A stretch of DNA of 64,000 bases. Source: Anseranas semipalmata. Lineage: Eukaryota; Chordata; Aves; Anseriformes; Anseranatidae. The notes beneath the pieces were generated by a model. The model saw only the letters and a list, made by a program, of their open reading frames with translations. It was not told where the DNA came from and searched no databases. Below are positions 11,706 to 25,287 of the stretch, in pieces; position 1 is the first letter of the stretch, and each line of letters begins with the position of its first letter. The position numbers and the translations under genes are program-made. The stretch lies in assembly GCA_013399115.1 (NCBI GenBank), contig VXAA01000962.1:515079-579078 (forward strand), given 5' to 3'.

Positions 11706-14700
11706 AGTATGTGCTGTTCTCAATTTTAAGTAAACTTCCATTTTTATTTATATACCCATATAGGCGAGGAATAAATTTATCCTCCTCTCCAAGAAAGTCA
11801 ATAAATCAACCTTTTTCCTACAGTGAAGTAATTTCTTCATGTAACAAAAACAAACACAGATTTATTCTAGCAACTGAAAGCTTTCACTGTATTAAAATTT
11901 GACAGGTGGGAGGAAAGCATTTTTACATCTGTTGACAGGTTTACTTGGAGGATACACAGGCACTTCAGGCAAGAACATAAAGAAATAACAACCGAATCAG
12001 GAAAATATAATTTGAATTCTCATGTTTTACTAAGAGCAAAGATAAAATATTCAGATGTTATTTAGAAGTGCCTCTCTTATTTATGACTGTATTTGCTTGT
12101 TTCACTGAACCAATATTAGGCAGATGAGGTATAAATGCGTACAAAAACAAAACAAACCATAACAAATTACTGAAAAGATCTGGATGGCAGATATAGTTTC
12201 TTCAGCCCTCTCCTCTAGTTTCAAAAACTGTCAGAAAACATTAACTGGGGGACGGACAAGCAAACAAACAGCTGCTCGAGTTTTTTGTTTTTGTTTTTGT
12301 TTTTTTTTGTTGTTTTTTAAAAGTACTACAGAAACAAACATCAATTTAATCACCTTGTACATTAAAGACCAAAAAAGCAAATAATAAATTGTTACCAATT
12401 CTTTTCTTTACAAAGAGCTTTGTAACTGATCATGTTGGATTTGATCCTTAGTAGCCTTCTGGGGACTCTAATGCAAAAATTCAAAAGGTATGCTCAAAAA
12501 GTGTATTTAGTTCTGCTTTGTCTGAAATCTAGAGAAATGGCGTTGAAACAAGTATGCCACAGGGACTAATTTCAATTCTTTTGCTTGCTAATGCTTGTTA
12601 CTGTGTATGCCTGTGTATGCCTATAAAATTGTTTTCCTGATTTTCAATTTTATTTTAACATGTATTAAAACAAGTGCATTTGTTTAATGAGTGTAAGACA
12701 GGAAAGAGGCCTGTTGGTAGAATTATAACCAGTGCATTATTAATGTATTATTTCAATGTCCTTAAAGGTATGTTACGCTGTCATACCCCAACAAGAGGTT
12801 TTTGAATAGTTATACTTTTGCAGCACAGGCAAACCCGTAGCTAAGGAAGAAAATTCTTAAAATTACAAATAAAATTAACATACATTAAAAAAAAAAAAGT
12901 ATTGCTTAACACTATATAGACACAACACCCCAGGATATGTTAAAAGCATGAATTTTCAGTTTTAAAGACTTCACAATGTCTTTCTGATAGACAAAGTCTA
13001 CATTTATAAAACTTTTTTAGAATGGAGGCAAAATATGACTTACGATTCTGAACAGTGCATCCCTTTAAGTTGTTCTACTCCCAGATAATCCTCCATTACC
13101 TGCAACCTATGATGGCTCTGCAATAAAGTACCTGATGCTCTTTTGTGTCTACGCAGACTATTCAGTCATTCCTGGATGTATAAGGGAAGGCACCTATACC
13201 TAAGTGCCCAGTTCCACGCCTTTCTCAAAAAATATATTTGCCTTTTCACGTCTCCTTAAGGTATTTGCAAAGCCCAGCCTACACTCTGCTTTTGCGATTC
13301 CACTGGTGTAACAAGACTGGTGTGCAACTCAGTACAGACGTGCTGCACGTCGGTAAGCACACACCGTCTTTTGAGCTCTTGGAAATAATTCCTTTCTCAA
13401 AAGACAAAGCACTGCCACCCGTTTACAACAGTACCTGATCAGTGCCACTTGTTAAATCAGCCTGCATCACTGCCAAAAATATCAGAGCACACCAGCTGGA
13501 TATTTTCAGGCACAGCTTTTGTAAACGTATAAGCAGGAAATGCAGAAAAATTATTTGCTACACAAACACACAGAAGTATCTCAGATGGACAGGATTCTTT
13601 TCCTGAGGGGAAATGTAAACATAAATTTCAGTAGTAGTCTACACTAAATATGAATTACAAGCAGCAGTTCAACAGGTAAAACCCTGATGGGCAGACGATG
13701 TCCCTTCACCCCAGTCATCACGCCTGCTGCAGTACTCTGGAATTACGTAGCTGAAGAGGACAAAAGGATTCATTCTGGAGCTTAAGTTACATGCTGCTAT
13801 GTACGCAAAAATAAATGGTGTTATTTTGATATCCAGGATCAATTTTCAGCCACAGCTATTTCTGTCACAATTACACAGGCTCAACTTAAATGCATTAAGA
13901 TACACTTCTGTTCAGTAAGATAACTGAAATATCAATGAAGCTTTCTGCATACTGGTCCAATTTTCAAAAGACAGTGGGAGCCTACACTTCTCATTGACTT
14001 TATAGGACAAGGAATGTTCAGCATCTGTGAGGAAAAAAAAAAAAGACTCTTTACTGGTTGTTTTTTTTTTTTTTCTTTCAGTTTTTAAGATTCCTGGTTG
14101 AAAACATTTCAGTTTTGAGGAAATCGCTTGTTTATTAGTTCTGGCAAAGTTCCTGAGATCTATAATCAAGCACATTTTTGCCTCTTTGCTTATTACTGCA
14201 AGTAAGGATGATGATGCAGTTCACAGGCTCATACCCCTGCAGCTGTGCAACTCCTTTTATTTTGTTTGTCTTGCAGTGATAACCAATAAAATTCAATGAG
14301 CTTGTAAACGAGATAGTGAAGAGAGAATGCAAACATTCAGAACACAGAGAAAGATCAGACAGCAGATGCATGAGAATAAAAGGCATTTTGCTCCCTCTTC
14401 TGCAACATTACTGTGCTACCAGGGCTAAAATAATTCTGCAGTTTTCACTAAATGCATCAAACTTCAAAATGTATTTAATGAATAAGATCCTTAAAAAGAA
14501 TTTCATCTTCATCCTAAATAAACAGCCATAACTTCTCTATCAGTAGGTTGGTAATATTTACAACCTTGTGTATATATTACACTTTCTGGTCATATCAGAA
14601 TTGGGTTGCTTAAGTGGTCTAGAATTACTTCTGGAAAGTGATTACATAGTCGTAAAATTTTAGCGTTCATCATTAGACCTGCTTCAGAATACCCCACTGA

Positions 14701-15851
14701 AATATTTTCTTGTCGGGAAATGCTGATTAGTCGGGAGCAAGATGTTACCCTGAAAGACAACTTTACTTGGGAGGGGACACAGGAGCATTTCATTAAGGCC
14801 AAAGCATTTCATCTTGAACATTTTTGGCAAAAAAAAAAAAAAAAATCCTTTTCTGTTGTTGGTGGTGGTTTTTTTTGAAACAACAACAACAAAAACCCAC
14901 ATTCTTACACAACTCTTTAAGGAACCTCACAATATCGAGCATAAAATTTAACAGATTTTAATCTTACTTTACTTTGTCTTAAGAGAGGAGAACTAACCTT
15001 GCTACAAGTAATTCTCAAAATATTAGCTTGGCCAACATGTTACACCACTTTTTCTATGTCATCAAGCATATGCAATCTAACTTCCTATTGATACACATGT
15101 ATTTTAATAATAACACTCTAAAGTAGAATGAATTTATAACATTAACATTTTAAAACTATTAATCTGGATGCTTAACTAATCATTTTCTTTCAGATAGTCC
15201 TTTCTAGTCATTGGGAAGACAGAAAAACAAAAGTACTTCTTCAGCAAAAGACAAGTAGCAAGTGCCCATTCTCAAAACATTGTTGAGTCATTGATTTAAT
15301 TTCTCACTTCAGGTTTTCTCAACTGCAGACCAGCCTTTTCGCTTTCTACAGGCTTTCTACAGTCTTTTAAAATATAAAAAGAGTAATTCCAAATTCCCAG
15401 CAAGCCTAACAAAGATACAGGTGTCTTAACCTTGAAACCCATCTTTAGTATAAAATGTGGAAAAATTAGACAAAACCCCTCTGAAAGCCAAATACAATAT
15501 ACTACATAAAGTATATAACATGAATTATCAATAAAAATGTTTACAGATATGTTATTTGTAAAATTATGTAAATACAATGGTCTATTTCCTTTTCAGTTCC
15601 AGCAGCAGGAAAAAGAAATAAAAATAGAAAAATGTAAAAAGTCATAGGATTTGGATATTACATCATTTGCATTTGGAAAGTTATGTTAAAATTGCTTTTA
15701 TACTTTTATATAAGGATTCACTTTTATAATAACTTTATCATTATCTGATTCCTAGTCTTCAAAAGTCAATTCTTCAGAATTAAAACCAGGACTCAACTCA
15801 AATCTTTAAGCCCTCTGACTTGCAAATAACTCACATGAATAACTTTGTTAC
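11706..15851. other. Intronic sequence, nothing recognised
   Basis: AT-rich, with A- and T-runs (for example near 12285, 14030, 14065 and 14830). No exon or repeat family that I can identify. Confidence 0.5.
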
Positions 15852-15925
15852 TTGTACTATGATACTCACATGAGTATAGTTAGTCATGCTCAAGGATTAG
15901 ACCTCTTTCCCAATTATATTTACAG

Positions 15926-16085
15926 GGAAACAGTTGAAAATTCAACTTCTGGCTATTCAAATGATACAGCCACTTGTTCCTCCACACCCTCTGTGGTGAG
16001 GCAGCACATGAGAAAGGAGTTCCCAGATACACGTGTACAGAGAGGGGACAGCTGGGAGCTCAGACTCTTTCCTACCCAAGCAAAG
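15926..16085 (+). other. Exon-like segment within an open frame on the plus strand
   Basis: A 153-codon open frame (15852-16313) is among the longest in the window. Inside it, 15926-16085 is bounded by a pyrimidine-rich acceptor (CTCTTTCCC...TTTACAG) and a near-consensus donor (CAAAG then GTAAGATC). The encoded peptide is like nothing I know. The strand is opposite to CTNND2, so if transcribed it would be an antisense RNA exon rather than part of that gene. Splice-like pairs arise by chance in introns, so this is only a candidate. Confidence 0.2.
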
Positions 16086-16319
16086 GTAAGATCACTTCCT
16101 ATTTTCCATAACCAGACAACTAATGTGCTTTATGATCTCCTTCTGTACCACTGTTTTTTGTCCCATTTCCTCTTCAGACATCCCTGTAGATGGAAATGTT
16201 TAGTACCTTTACCACAGCTCAGAAGGCTGAATACAGCTTGGTTGAGGAAAAGCATCACGGCATGGAAAAAAGGTAGGTTTTGGAGAAAAGAATCCCAGGA
16301 GATAGAAACATAAAAAGAC

Positions 16320-18594
16320 AAAGTCTTGCAACTACAGAACTTTGAAAAAATGAGAGGTCAAGAAGATCCTTTGGATTTTATTAATTCAGGCACAGAACCA
16401 ATCTTTGGAAGCCATTACACACCTGCTGGGCTCTAGAAGCAATGCATTTATTTTCTTCCGTTTCTTTACTTTTGAACCTAAGTGCTGGGACACCTGGTGA
16501 ATTCATCTGATCACAGATGCACTCGGGTGGCACTCGGCGTATTGACCCACGCAGACTGCCAGCACTCCCAGGCACTGACAAGCTGCCAAGCCACCGAGGG
16601 ATCTACACCTCTACTACATAGGTTGCTCCATTACCCAGGCCACGCAGATAACAAAGTCTTGTTTAGAACAACTTACTTCAAGAGACTGTGATAAATGACT
16701 ATTGAAGTGTATTCTGAAAATCAAATTATTCTAATTCAAAAATTGCCTGACAACATCCAGAGGTCCCAGCAACAGGCAAGGATGTTATTGTGCTGGGCAA
16801 AAAAACGCTAATAGAGAAAAGCGATCTCTTTACACAACACTCATGTTCTTTCCACAAAATTCAATAAGATAAATCTCACTTAAGAAACAAAATTAAGACA
16901 TAGACATGGTAAATGGATGACAATTCTTGCTCTGCTTCATTAGGACTAAAATTAAAAAGTGCGTAAGTGACCAATACATAGTAACCAACAAGCTTTATGA
17001 ATCTCATCCCGAGATAAAATCTGTGCTTTAACAAGCTCCAAGTCTTTATTCAACTATTTTAGAACATGTTCAGAACAGCACGATCTACTGAAAAATAAAA
17101 TAAAAAAAAAAAACAAAAACAAAATACTGTCAGATGATATCTTTAATCCAAATCTAGACAGTATCTAAGAAGGAAAGCATACTCTTTCATGTGGTAACCA
17201 TGAAAACTATTGGAAAAACACTTTACATAGCCAAAATTACATAAACTCACTGAAGACAATACAGCTTTACCAGCATAAGAAAATGCAGAACACACTTCAG
17301 TTTTATTGACCATGATGTAACAGAAGGAAATTGGGCAAGTAAACTTTAACTGTAAACAGAGACTGTTGTAGAAAACACTGCTATATAGTATATTAGACAA
17401 TGTAAACTGGAGCAGGATTTGCAGAAAACTTTTATTATTATTACATCCCCTTTCTGGGCACTGCTTAAAACCTGGGAGTCAATAAGGTACAGAACAGAAC
17501 TGAAAAAAAATATCCGGTAAAAGTAGCACAAAAACTAGCACAGTATTGTTGAATAACATCTCAGTAAACTACGAGATGCCAACCAAAGGCAGTTCGAGTA
17601 TGGATTTTCTTTAAAGGACCAAGCATTTCTCAGGATTTAACCTGGAAGGAAGGAGGGAGGGAGGGAACGGGTATTGGTCTACAGCTACTGTATCAAGAGT
17701 CAGATAACGGAGACAGAAACAGGTCACAATCCTGCTTGTGTTGCGTGAAATCCTCACCTGGCATTTGGGCACTAGAATTTCCTCTAAATAAGCCCTAAAA
17801 GAACAAGAACTGTCCCTGACATGAACAATCTTGATTTTCACAGCAACCACTTAAGCATTATAGAGATAATAATCAATGTACTATATCCTATAGTACTTTA
17901 CTGCAACTATTACACTGCATTTCTCCCACAGCTTTAGAAAGAGCTGAACAAACACCGGGAAATACCATGCTGAAGCCAAGGATTAACCCAAAGAATACTC
18001 TCCTGCAGACGGGACCATGCATTCAGGAGGAGTTTGGCTGTTCTCTGTGCCACTGAGACCAAGCAGGTCAGGCAGCCAGCTTATTGCAGCAGCCTCAATG
18101 GTCGCTCAGTTTCATTTACTAGGAATAACTTGCCCCGATTTCCAGTCTAATCACTTAGATGCTATACACAGACTATAAGTTGATTCATTTTCTTACTAAA
18201 GGCATAACTGACTTGTCTGGCTTCATTTTATGCAACCTGAGGTCCAAGTCACATAGGTAGATGCAGAGCATCTGTGAATTCCTTCTGAATCCTCTGAAGG
18301 TCCAGCTGTCATGATATAACAATCGTCACCACATTAAAGTGTGCAACATAGTTTTTGTACCTACCTCACTCTTCGCCAGCTATTCATCTGATACAAGCAA
18401 CTGACAGAAACAAGCATTCTGCTTCCCTTGAGGGACCTACGCTGTTCTCTTCGTGTACTTATACACGCAACTTGGCTGAAATTTAGGAAGAAGTTACTAT
18501 TCCCAATGCAAAAAGATATGGAGCTAAGAGATTGTGAAGAGAATGATAGAAATAATTACATAAAGTTATATAGTTATATAAAGGTCGACAAAGA
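16320..18594. other. Intronic sequence, nothing recognised
   Basis: No repeat family or coding signal recognised. A short GGAA/GGGA-type purine stretch lies at about 17645-17668. Confidence 0.5.
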
Positions 18595-20060
18595 TCATCC
18601 CTCAGCCTCCTCTTCACCAGCCTAGCTCCCTAAAAAAAACCAGCTCCCTAACATATCCTGTCACATCATGGGGTCCAGGCCTCTGACTATTTTGGTATCC
18701 TCTCACTGGACTATTTCCAGATTCTCAACATCCCCTTTGTATTGCTGATTACCAAAACAACACACAGCTGTCCAGAAGCAGCTTTATCAGCTCCAAGCAG
18801 CGGTGGGAACAGCTTCCTTCCACTAGTCATGTTCCTCCTTCCTTCTAATGTAGCCCAGTACACAGCTAGTCCTGTCTGCACTGAAAACGCACCACCGGCT
18901 CATATTCAGAGTGGTATTAATAATGATCCAAGGTACTTTTCAGCAGGGCTGTCACTCAGCCCGATGCTTCTCATCCTGGACTGACGCACAGGGTTATTCC
19001 ACCTCAGATGCAGAACTTTAGTCTGCTCATTTTTAAATACACGAGTTTCCTGTTGGCTCATCCTCAGGTTTCTCAAGGTCTCAAGACGCTTTAAGACTGA
19101 AGCTGTACTTCAACTTTCCAAGCATCACCCTAACCTAGCATTATTCACAAATTTGCTGAGGGCACATTCTGTTCAGTTCTGTCATCCAAGTCACTAATGA
19201 ATTGAATAGCACAAGTACAAGAATCCACCCTTTAAGAACCCCGCTTATTACTGACCGCTAACTAGTCAAGCTATTGATTACTGCCCTTTCAGGCAAGTAG
19301 CCCAGCCAATTTTCAGCCCTCTTAATACACAGCCCATGCTTCTTCAGCTTATTATTGACAATAATGTGGGAGAAGGTATCAGAAGCCTTAACAAAGTTCT
19401 AGTTACAGCGTATCACCTATTTCCCCCCTCATTCACATTGTCAGTCGTTTCATCCTAGAAGGCAAGACATTGCCTAGAGTAGCAAGACATTAATTGCACT
19501 TCAGAAACCTGTGTTGACTCTTCCCATTTACCCTCTTGTCCTTCACATGTCTAGAAACAGGTGCCAAGTAGATGTGTGCCATGATCACATGTGCCATGAT
19601 CTTTCTGGGGACTGATGTTGACCTTACACAGCCTATAGATCCCTCCATCCTTCTCCTTATCTTTCTTAAACACTGGTATAATGTTTAGCCTCCTCCTTTC
19701 TCAGGACTTTCCTCAATTGCCATGTTACTTTTTTCTTGGATGATAGCTGCCTTGCAATCGTATTACCTGAAAGAGCTCTTGTCAATCTTGGCATAGAGTC
19801 CTAAGAAGCCAAATACATCTACCTTCTCTAAATAGTCCCTAAACTGTGGCTGTCCCTTGTCTGGAAGCAGTTAAAAACATGGGAAATTTCTGCCTTTTCT
19901 GTGTTGTCCACCATTAAATTACTTCCAGCATTCATCTATGGACACACATTTCCCTGGGTTTCCTTCTGCTACTCACCAAACTGCAGAATTCTTTCCTTTA
20001 GAGAACTTTATGCCCCAAAATTCAGCTCCAAATAGGCTTTGGTCTTCTTGATTTTATCAG
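18595..20060 (-). mobile_element. Old CR1 LINE relic with reverse-transcriptase remnants
   Basis: Reading the minus strand from 20060 down, the segment follows a CR1 ORF2: the pre-RT linker (AATTCAGCTCC region near 20020), then the RT domain, then the downstream region near 18650-19080. Decayed RT motifs are readable around 19400-19130: NFVKASDTFSHIIVNNKL (from a DFxKAFDTVxH motif), NWLGYLPER, VISGVLKGWILV (from SGVPQGSVLG) and LFN. Stops and indels are frequent, so it is inactive and older than the copies at 38.4 and 61.1 kb. Confidence 0.82.
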
Positions 20061-23000
20061 TTTACCTTCCCCAGAAATAATGGAGAAATTAAAGTTAACA
20101 TATGAAGCACGCTACAGCAGAATTGCACTCAACTTCTAGATCAGCATGTCTGTAAGGTTAGAAATCATAATCTATATTCTCTGAAATACTGATGTAGGCT
20201 TGTTTCTCACTCTCACAAGGCATTGCACATTAAAACTTTCCTCCTGTAGGGAATGCCAAAGTTCTGAAAAGGCTCAGGAAGCTTTGCAGAAAAAGAAAAA
20301 GAAACAAAAACAGATGAGTTTTTCCCTACTATAAAATAATTGATGCACCATTAAAAAGAAAAAAAAAAAATACAGCTGGTGTTGATCTTGTTAATTCACT
20401 TACTAGAATGAATGGGACTGAATTAATTTGTTTCATACTATGCTCTTCAGTAATGAGTAGAGATATTTTGAAAATTGTACAGTATTTATATATATCTAAA
20501 CCAAATATTGAACTTACAGAAAAAGAAAAGCAATGTTAGAGCACAACTTCGAGGATACGTTGTCTCCATAATTGAATGACTCTTTCAAGCACATACTGAG
20601 AAAAGAAAGGCTAAGAATAAACATAGCCAACTAGGAAGGAATACATCAACAATATCCAAATTAAAAAATCAGAATTATTTTAATTTCAGTAACTGCTGCT
20701 TCTTTGTCAACATTAATCCAATCCTTTCAAATGTTAACCTGAAGCTTCACAGTTTTCTTAAGTCAGCCCATTCATCCCTAGCTTACTGATGAGAGGGGTA
20801 AAACCTCTATCCGCTGTTCTCCCTTTTGAGGTAAAGCAGCTTAATGATCATAAAAGGAAAAAAAAAAGACAACAGAAACACACATTCAAAACATAGTCTG
20901 ACAAAATAGAAAGTTTAACAAAGTATCTAAAATACTAAACAGAAAAGATGCAAATTAATATGCTTTTATTAAGATACTTTCCTTCTCTGTGTGCAGATGC
21001 ACTGTCATACTAAAGGAGCCACTGACTGTCATCATACATGCACAAACTATGCAGACAGTACAGTTATTGCAGTAACATTCAAGTATATCATCAATGCAAG
21101 ATCCATGAAACTTTTTTCTTTTTTTTCTAAAAGAAATTTTTAAATATTGAGCCAGAAAAAGACTACCACCTTTTATCATATGACATCTTCATATCAAGGA
21201 AGGCTTGCAATGAGAAGTATATGCTATTAGAACAACCTAACTGTGGAAAAAAAATACCAGGTCAAGCATTCAGGTGCACAAGTCAGACCAGCAGAAAAGC
21301 TTGCATATCTTTTCCCTTTAACAGGTGGTCTCATAGGCTATATTACCTATGCCTATAAATCTTGTATTATATCTACACACTAACAGCCTACCTCATTAAA
21401 GAAAAGGCAACAAAAAATTCTCAAGGGACATTAATTATTATTCAAATTTACAGAAAGAAATCATAAAATAATTCTTTGCAAGACAACAGATTAACTGAGA
21501 GGGAACAGATAGAGTTGTCAATGAAAGAAAATCAGAAGCTAAATTGTGGTGGGAAAAACTGAGAAGGGTAAGCTCCACATGACTCTTACTATGGTTGAAA
21601 AGGGGAGGGAGCACATTGGTTTCTGTTCAGATGAAACTGAAGAAAATCAGACATTTATTTTAATCCACTTGTTCCCAATACATTCAGGAAAACATGACCA
21701 GATATGGTCTACAGAAACCAGCAAAATGTACCAAAAAAAACCCAACGACACTGATAATTCTCATTCTCTGTCTCAAACAATCTAGCAAAATTTTAAGTAT
21801 TGGATAATTTCTCATGCCACGTAAGGGAATACAGCTGCACATTACTTACACCCCACTCTGCCAGAAAGCACTTTGTCATTTGTGTATATTCTTACAGACA
21901 CACGGAATAAACTGTAATTCACTTTCTAAAAGTGAATGACAAGTGCTTAACGGACTTATCACCAGCCCCTAAATATTCACCTGTTACTAAAGGACTAAGT
22001 GTCCTGATTGGAGTCATTAATTTAGCTTAGCCCTTCTACATTTAGGTAGGCATTGTTGTGGCACACGCTATCAATGAATTTATATTCCTGTGTCTGAGAG
22101 TGAATCTGCCACGCTGAAGCACAGCACAAGTAGCAGTGCCAATTCAGTACCAGCAAACAGGCACTGTGTCAAACCCCACTCCGTGGCCATCAAATTTATT
22201 ACGGACAACTGCCCATTCTCTGCAGTCCATCATTCAGCCTCAGCACGAAAAACCCCTAAAGAGGATGTTGGTGCTGCAAATAAACTGTGGGGTGCTTACA
22301 AATCTTTACAGGCTGCAGTGGGGAGAAGTCACAGTCACGTACATCTTTTATGATGCTTTCCAAACCCAGTATGCATCACTGTGGTACACCCAGTCCTGCT
22401 TTAGGAGACACAAGTACTCACTAGTGTTCTACCTGGCTTTGCAATGCATTTGTGCACACAGAAAGGGCGTTGGATGGACCTACATTATTAATTATATCCT
22501 AAGAATTTAGCCACTATTTAAATAAGCTTTCAGACCCCCCGGGAGAATGTGAAAGCAGGAATAAACTGTTGGTTATTTTGTATATGTGCAGCAGCATACG
22601 TAGCAGTCAAAGGCTTCAGAAAGAAAGGTGCTGCTCGTTCACATGCTGTAGCCAGAGCTGCACCGAAATCCCTTCCTGCAGTTGTAGCCATACAGAAAAC
22701 GCAAACTACCCCAGGTCTTTCCACACCTGACAGTCTTCAGCCAGCAGAACAGTACCTTGGAGCTGTACCAGAAGGTTGCCTTAAATTGTGGCAGGAACAC
22801 AGGGTGTTTGGTTGGTCCCTGCCACAAGCTGTCGTAAACAACCAACCTAATCCAAAGAAACATCCATTTTCACAGCACACGCTACTGCAAACATCAAGAA
22901 AGAGGAACAGCATCCTCTATTTTCTGTGACCTGAAACAAACAGAACAGCACAAACTGTGTTGGAGCAGGTTCTCATACAGAAGCACTGCTCTGTGAAATG

Positions 23001-23368
23001 AAGAAGGAAGTTTAAAAGAAATACTTTGAAGGGTCCATTTTTCCCCTACAAACAAAACGAATAATCCCATGTAAATTGAGAATGATTCAAATCATTCAGA
23101 ATGTCAAAGTTTTGAAGATTTCAATACATTAAAAACTGTTATGGTACTGGTTGACAAAAGAATGCAGTAAACCTTGCATTTTATCAAGCATATTACAAAC
23201 CTGAGAATTTTTCTAGTGAATCTGCTGATTTACTCTGAAGAAGCAGCCCTATTTATAGCAGCAGATGCAGTTACTCTCAAGTGCTCTGTCAACAAAAGCT
23301 TCAAATAATGACCTACACTGACAATGAAGTGAACAAAGTTGGGTGTAACTACATACAGGAAAGATAGT
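20061..23368. other. Intronic sequence, nothing recognised
   Basis: AT-rich, becoming GC-richer at 22090-22900 where several chance open frames of 60-126 codons overlap on both strands. None shows a recognisable domain. Confidence 0.5.
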
Positions 23369-24037
23369 TGTTAAGAAATAAGCCAAACTGTAGAGACAAT
23401 ATTAGAATAAGCTAGGGATAGATAAATGAATGTATTCAATATTGTTATACCAGGTGTGTGCACAGGAGTACACCAACCTCTTGGACCATGTGAGTACTGC
23501 TCACTTCGTCCCTTGTACAGCCTCATCCATGGTAGGGTTAATCACCAGCTGGATGAATCAGTATAAATAAGTAACTATGATAGGCCATAGAGATTGAGTA
23601 CTGATCTTAATACCTTTGTTGACTGGTATAGACATAGGTAAATAGATAAGTATTGAGGTATGCGTAGACAAACACAAAGGCTAACTTCTAAAGAAATTAG
23701 GAAAACACCAGGTCAAGATACTGAGAAGAAGAGAAAAGAAGATACGAAAACAAACTGACTAGTGGACCACTGAAACATGATCTGAAGATAGAACGAGGAG
23801 AACTTGCTGAGGATGGGAAAATAAAGAACTTTTTTAGCTGACCAGAGGACTGAAGAATTGGGAACACGGTGGAAGCTTACAGTGGACTTTGAACATGACA
23901 TAATTGTTAGTGAAAGCTATATAACCTGGAAGCTGTGTCTTATTAGTTGTCACACACTAGGGTGGTGGCCCAACTCTGAGTTGTTACAAATAAAAGCAAG
24001 CCTAGTGTTACCCACTGACTCAAGAAATTCTTTAACA
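23369..24037 (+). mobile_element. Solo LTR, family A copy 2 (avian endogenous retrovirus)
   Basis: The 669-bp unit starts TGTTAAG and ends TTTAACA, and aligns by eye along its whole length with 1250-1895 (same order of blocks, small indels). It is flanked by a perfect 5-bp direct repeat ATAGT (23364-23368 and 24038-24042). TATATAA at 23918-23924 and AATAAA at 23989-23994 set the plus orientation. Relative to copy 1 it has a small insertion around 23785-23800. No internal retroviral sequence adjoins it. Confidence 0.9.
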
Positions 24038-24042
24038 ATAGT

Positions 24043-25287
24043 ATTTTAAAAAAATCAACTACTTTGAAAAAGGAAAATAGTACTTTCCATGGGAATCAGT
24101 TGTAACACCTGAAGCACAGATGTACTTCAGTAAATATACATTAAAAACATAAACAGGATTTTACCAAGATGTATTGCTATGCTGGAATCAGTTGGATGGT
24201 GAAAACAGGATATTTACCAATTTCAAGACAGCATACAGTGCAATTCTTAAATATATCTATATACACCAGGACTCTGAAGACTACGAAATACATAGAAGTG
24301 AATGGATAAAGTCAGGAATTTTTTCCATTCTGTGTTTTGCCACTGAAAAAAATTTGTTGAAAAATGCTTATCAATGTGACCAAAAACTAAGAGACTCCCT
24401 AGATGAAGAGATTGGTGATAGTATACAAAAGGCTCAATTTCAATCCTAATTACACAGCCAGACATGTAATTGCAGTGTTACTGTTGGGGTGGATGGATGA
24501 TTGTGAGCAAGGGATAACACTGCAACATGAATTGCAGGTTACTGTGATAGAATACCACATTAACCAGCAAAATGCCTTTCCAGGTAATTATTTTGGAGGG
24601 TGCTGGATAGCTGAGGAAGAAAGGTTCAACACAGACAGGTACCAGTCATACCTAGATAGGACTGTGAAAAATGCAAAGAAAAGTGCCTTAGGAAGACTCA
24701 AGGAGAGACAGGTATGGAAACTGAATGAACACAGATGAAATCTGAGAAGCACAGCTCACGTTTGAAACAACTAAGGAAAGAGACTACAAGCAGCTATCCA
24801 CTGTGTGACAATCCAGACTAAAGAAATTGAGAGAATACTAACGGAAATAGAAATACTACTCTGTATGCTGTCAAGTAGATAACCAGTGGCAGTTTTTCAC
24901 TGACAGAAGTTGCCGTCACAGGATATTATTACCCACAAAGGTAAATTTCTGCACATTAGAAAATAAGATTTTGTACCACTATATGTAAGATAAGGGGACA
25001 AAGGCCTGTGACTGATCAGAGAATCCCCCCCACACCCATTCCCCCACAAAGCCACATCCACAGTGAAGGAGTGCTCTAAAGAGATAAGGAGAGGCTACGT
25101 GGGCCTAAGGCTCAGGGGAGAATAATGAAGCGTTTCATCACAACTATTGGAAAGGAAGCCAAACTCGTCTCAATGCCAAAAGAAACGCAGGGGTGCCTTT
25201 GCTTTAGCCAAACCAGCTGTACCAGCGAAGTATTGCAACTGTTTGCGTAACTGCTTTTCTGCAGAGCCCAGCCATTCCCTCAGCAAG
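24043..25287. other. Intronic sequence, nothing recognised
   Basis: Two chance open frames of about 90-110 codons (24174-24449 and 24403-24738, plus strand) show no similarity I can name. The composition becomes GC-richer from about 25150. Confidence 0.45.

Noticed and set aside
12601..12622. Short direct repeat CTGTGTATGC
   Set aside because: Two units only and no flanking structure; a trivial duplication, not a CRISPR or satellite.
22090..22929. Cluster of open frames of 60-126 codons on both strands
   Set aside because: No recognised domain, no convincing splice-site pair, and composition that makes chance frames likely.
1250..24037. A single 22-kb provirus bounded by two matching LTRs
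   Set aside because: Each LTR has its own distinct flanking duplication, the sequence between them contains no retroviral genes, and 22 kb is far too long for a provirus.
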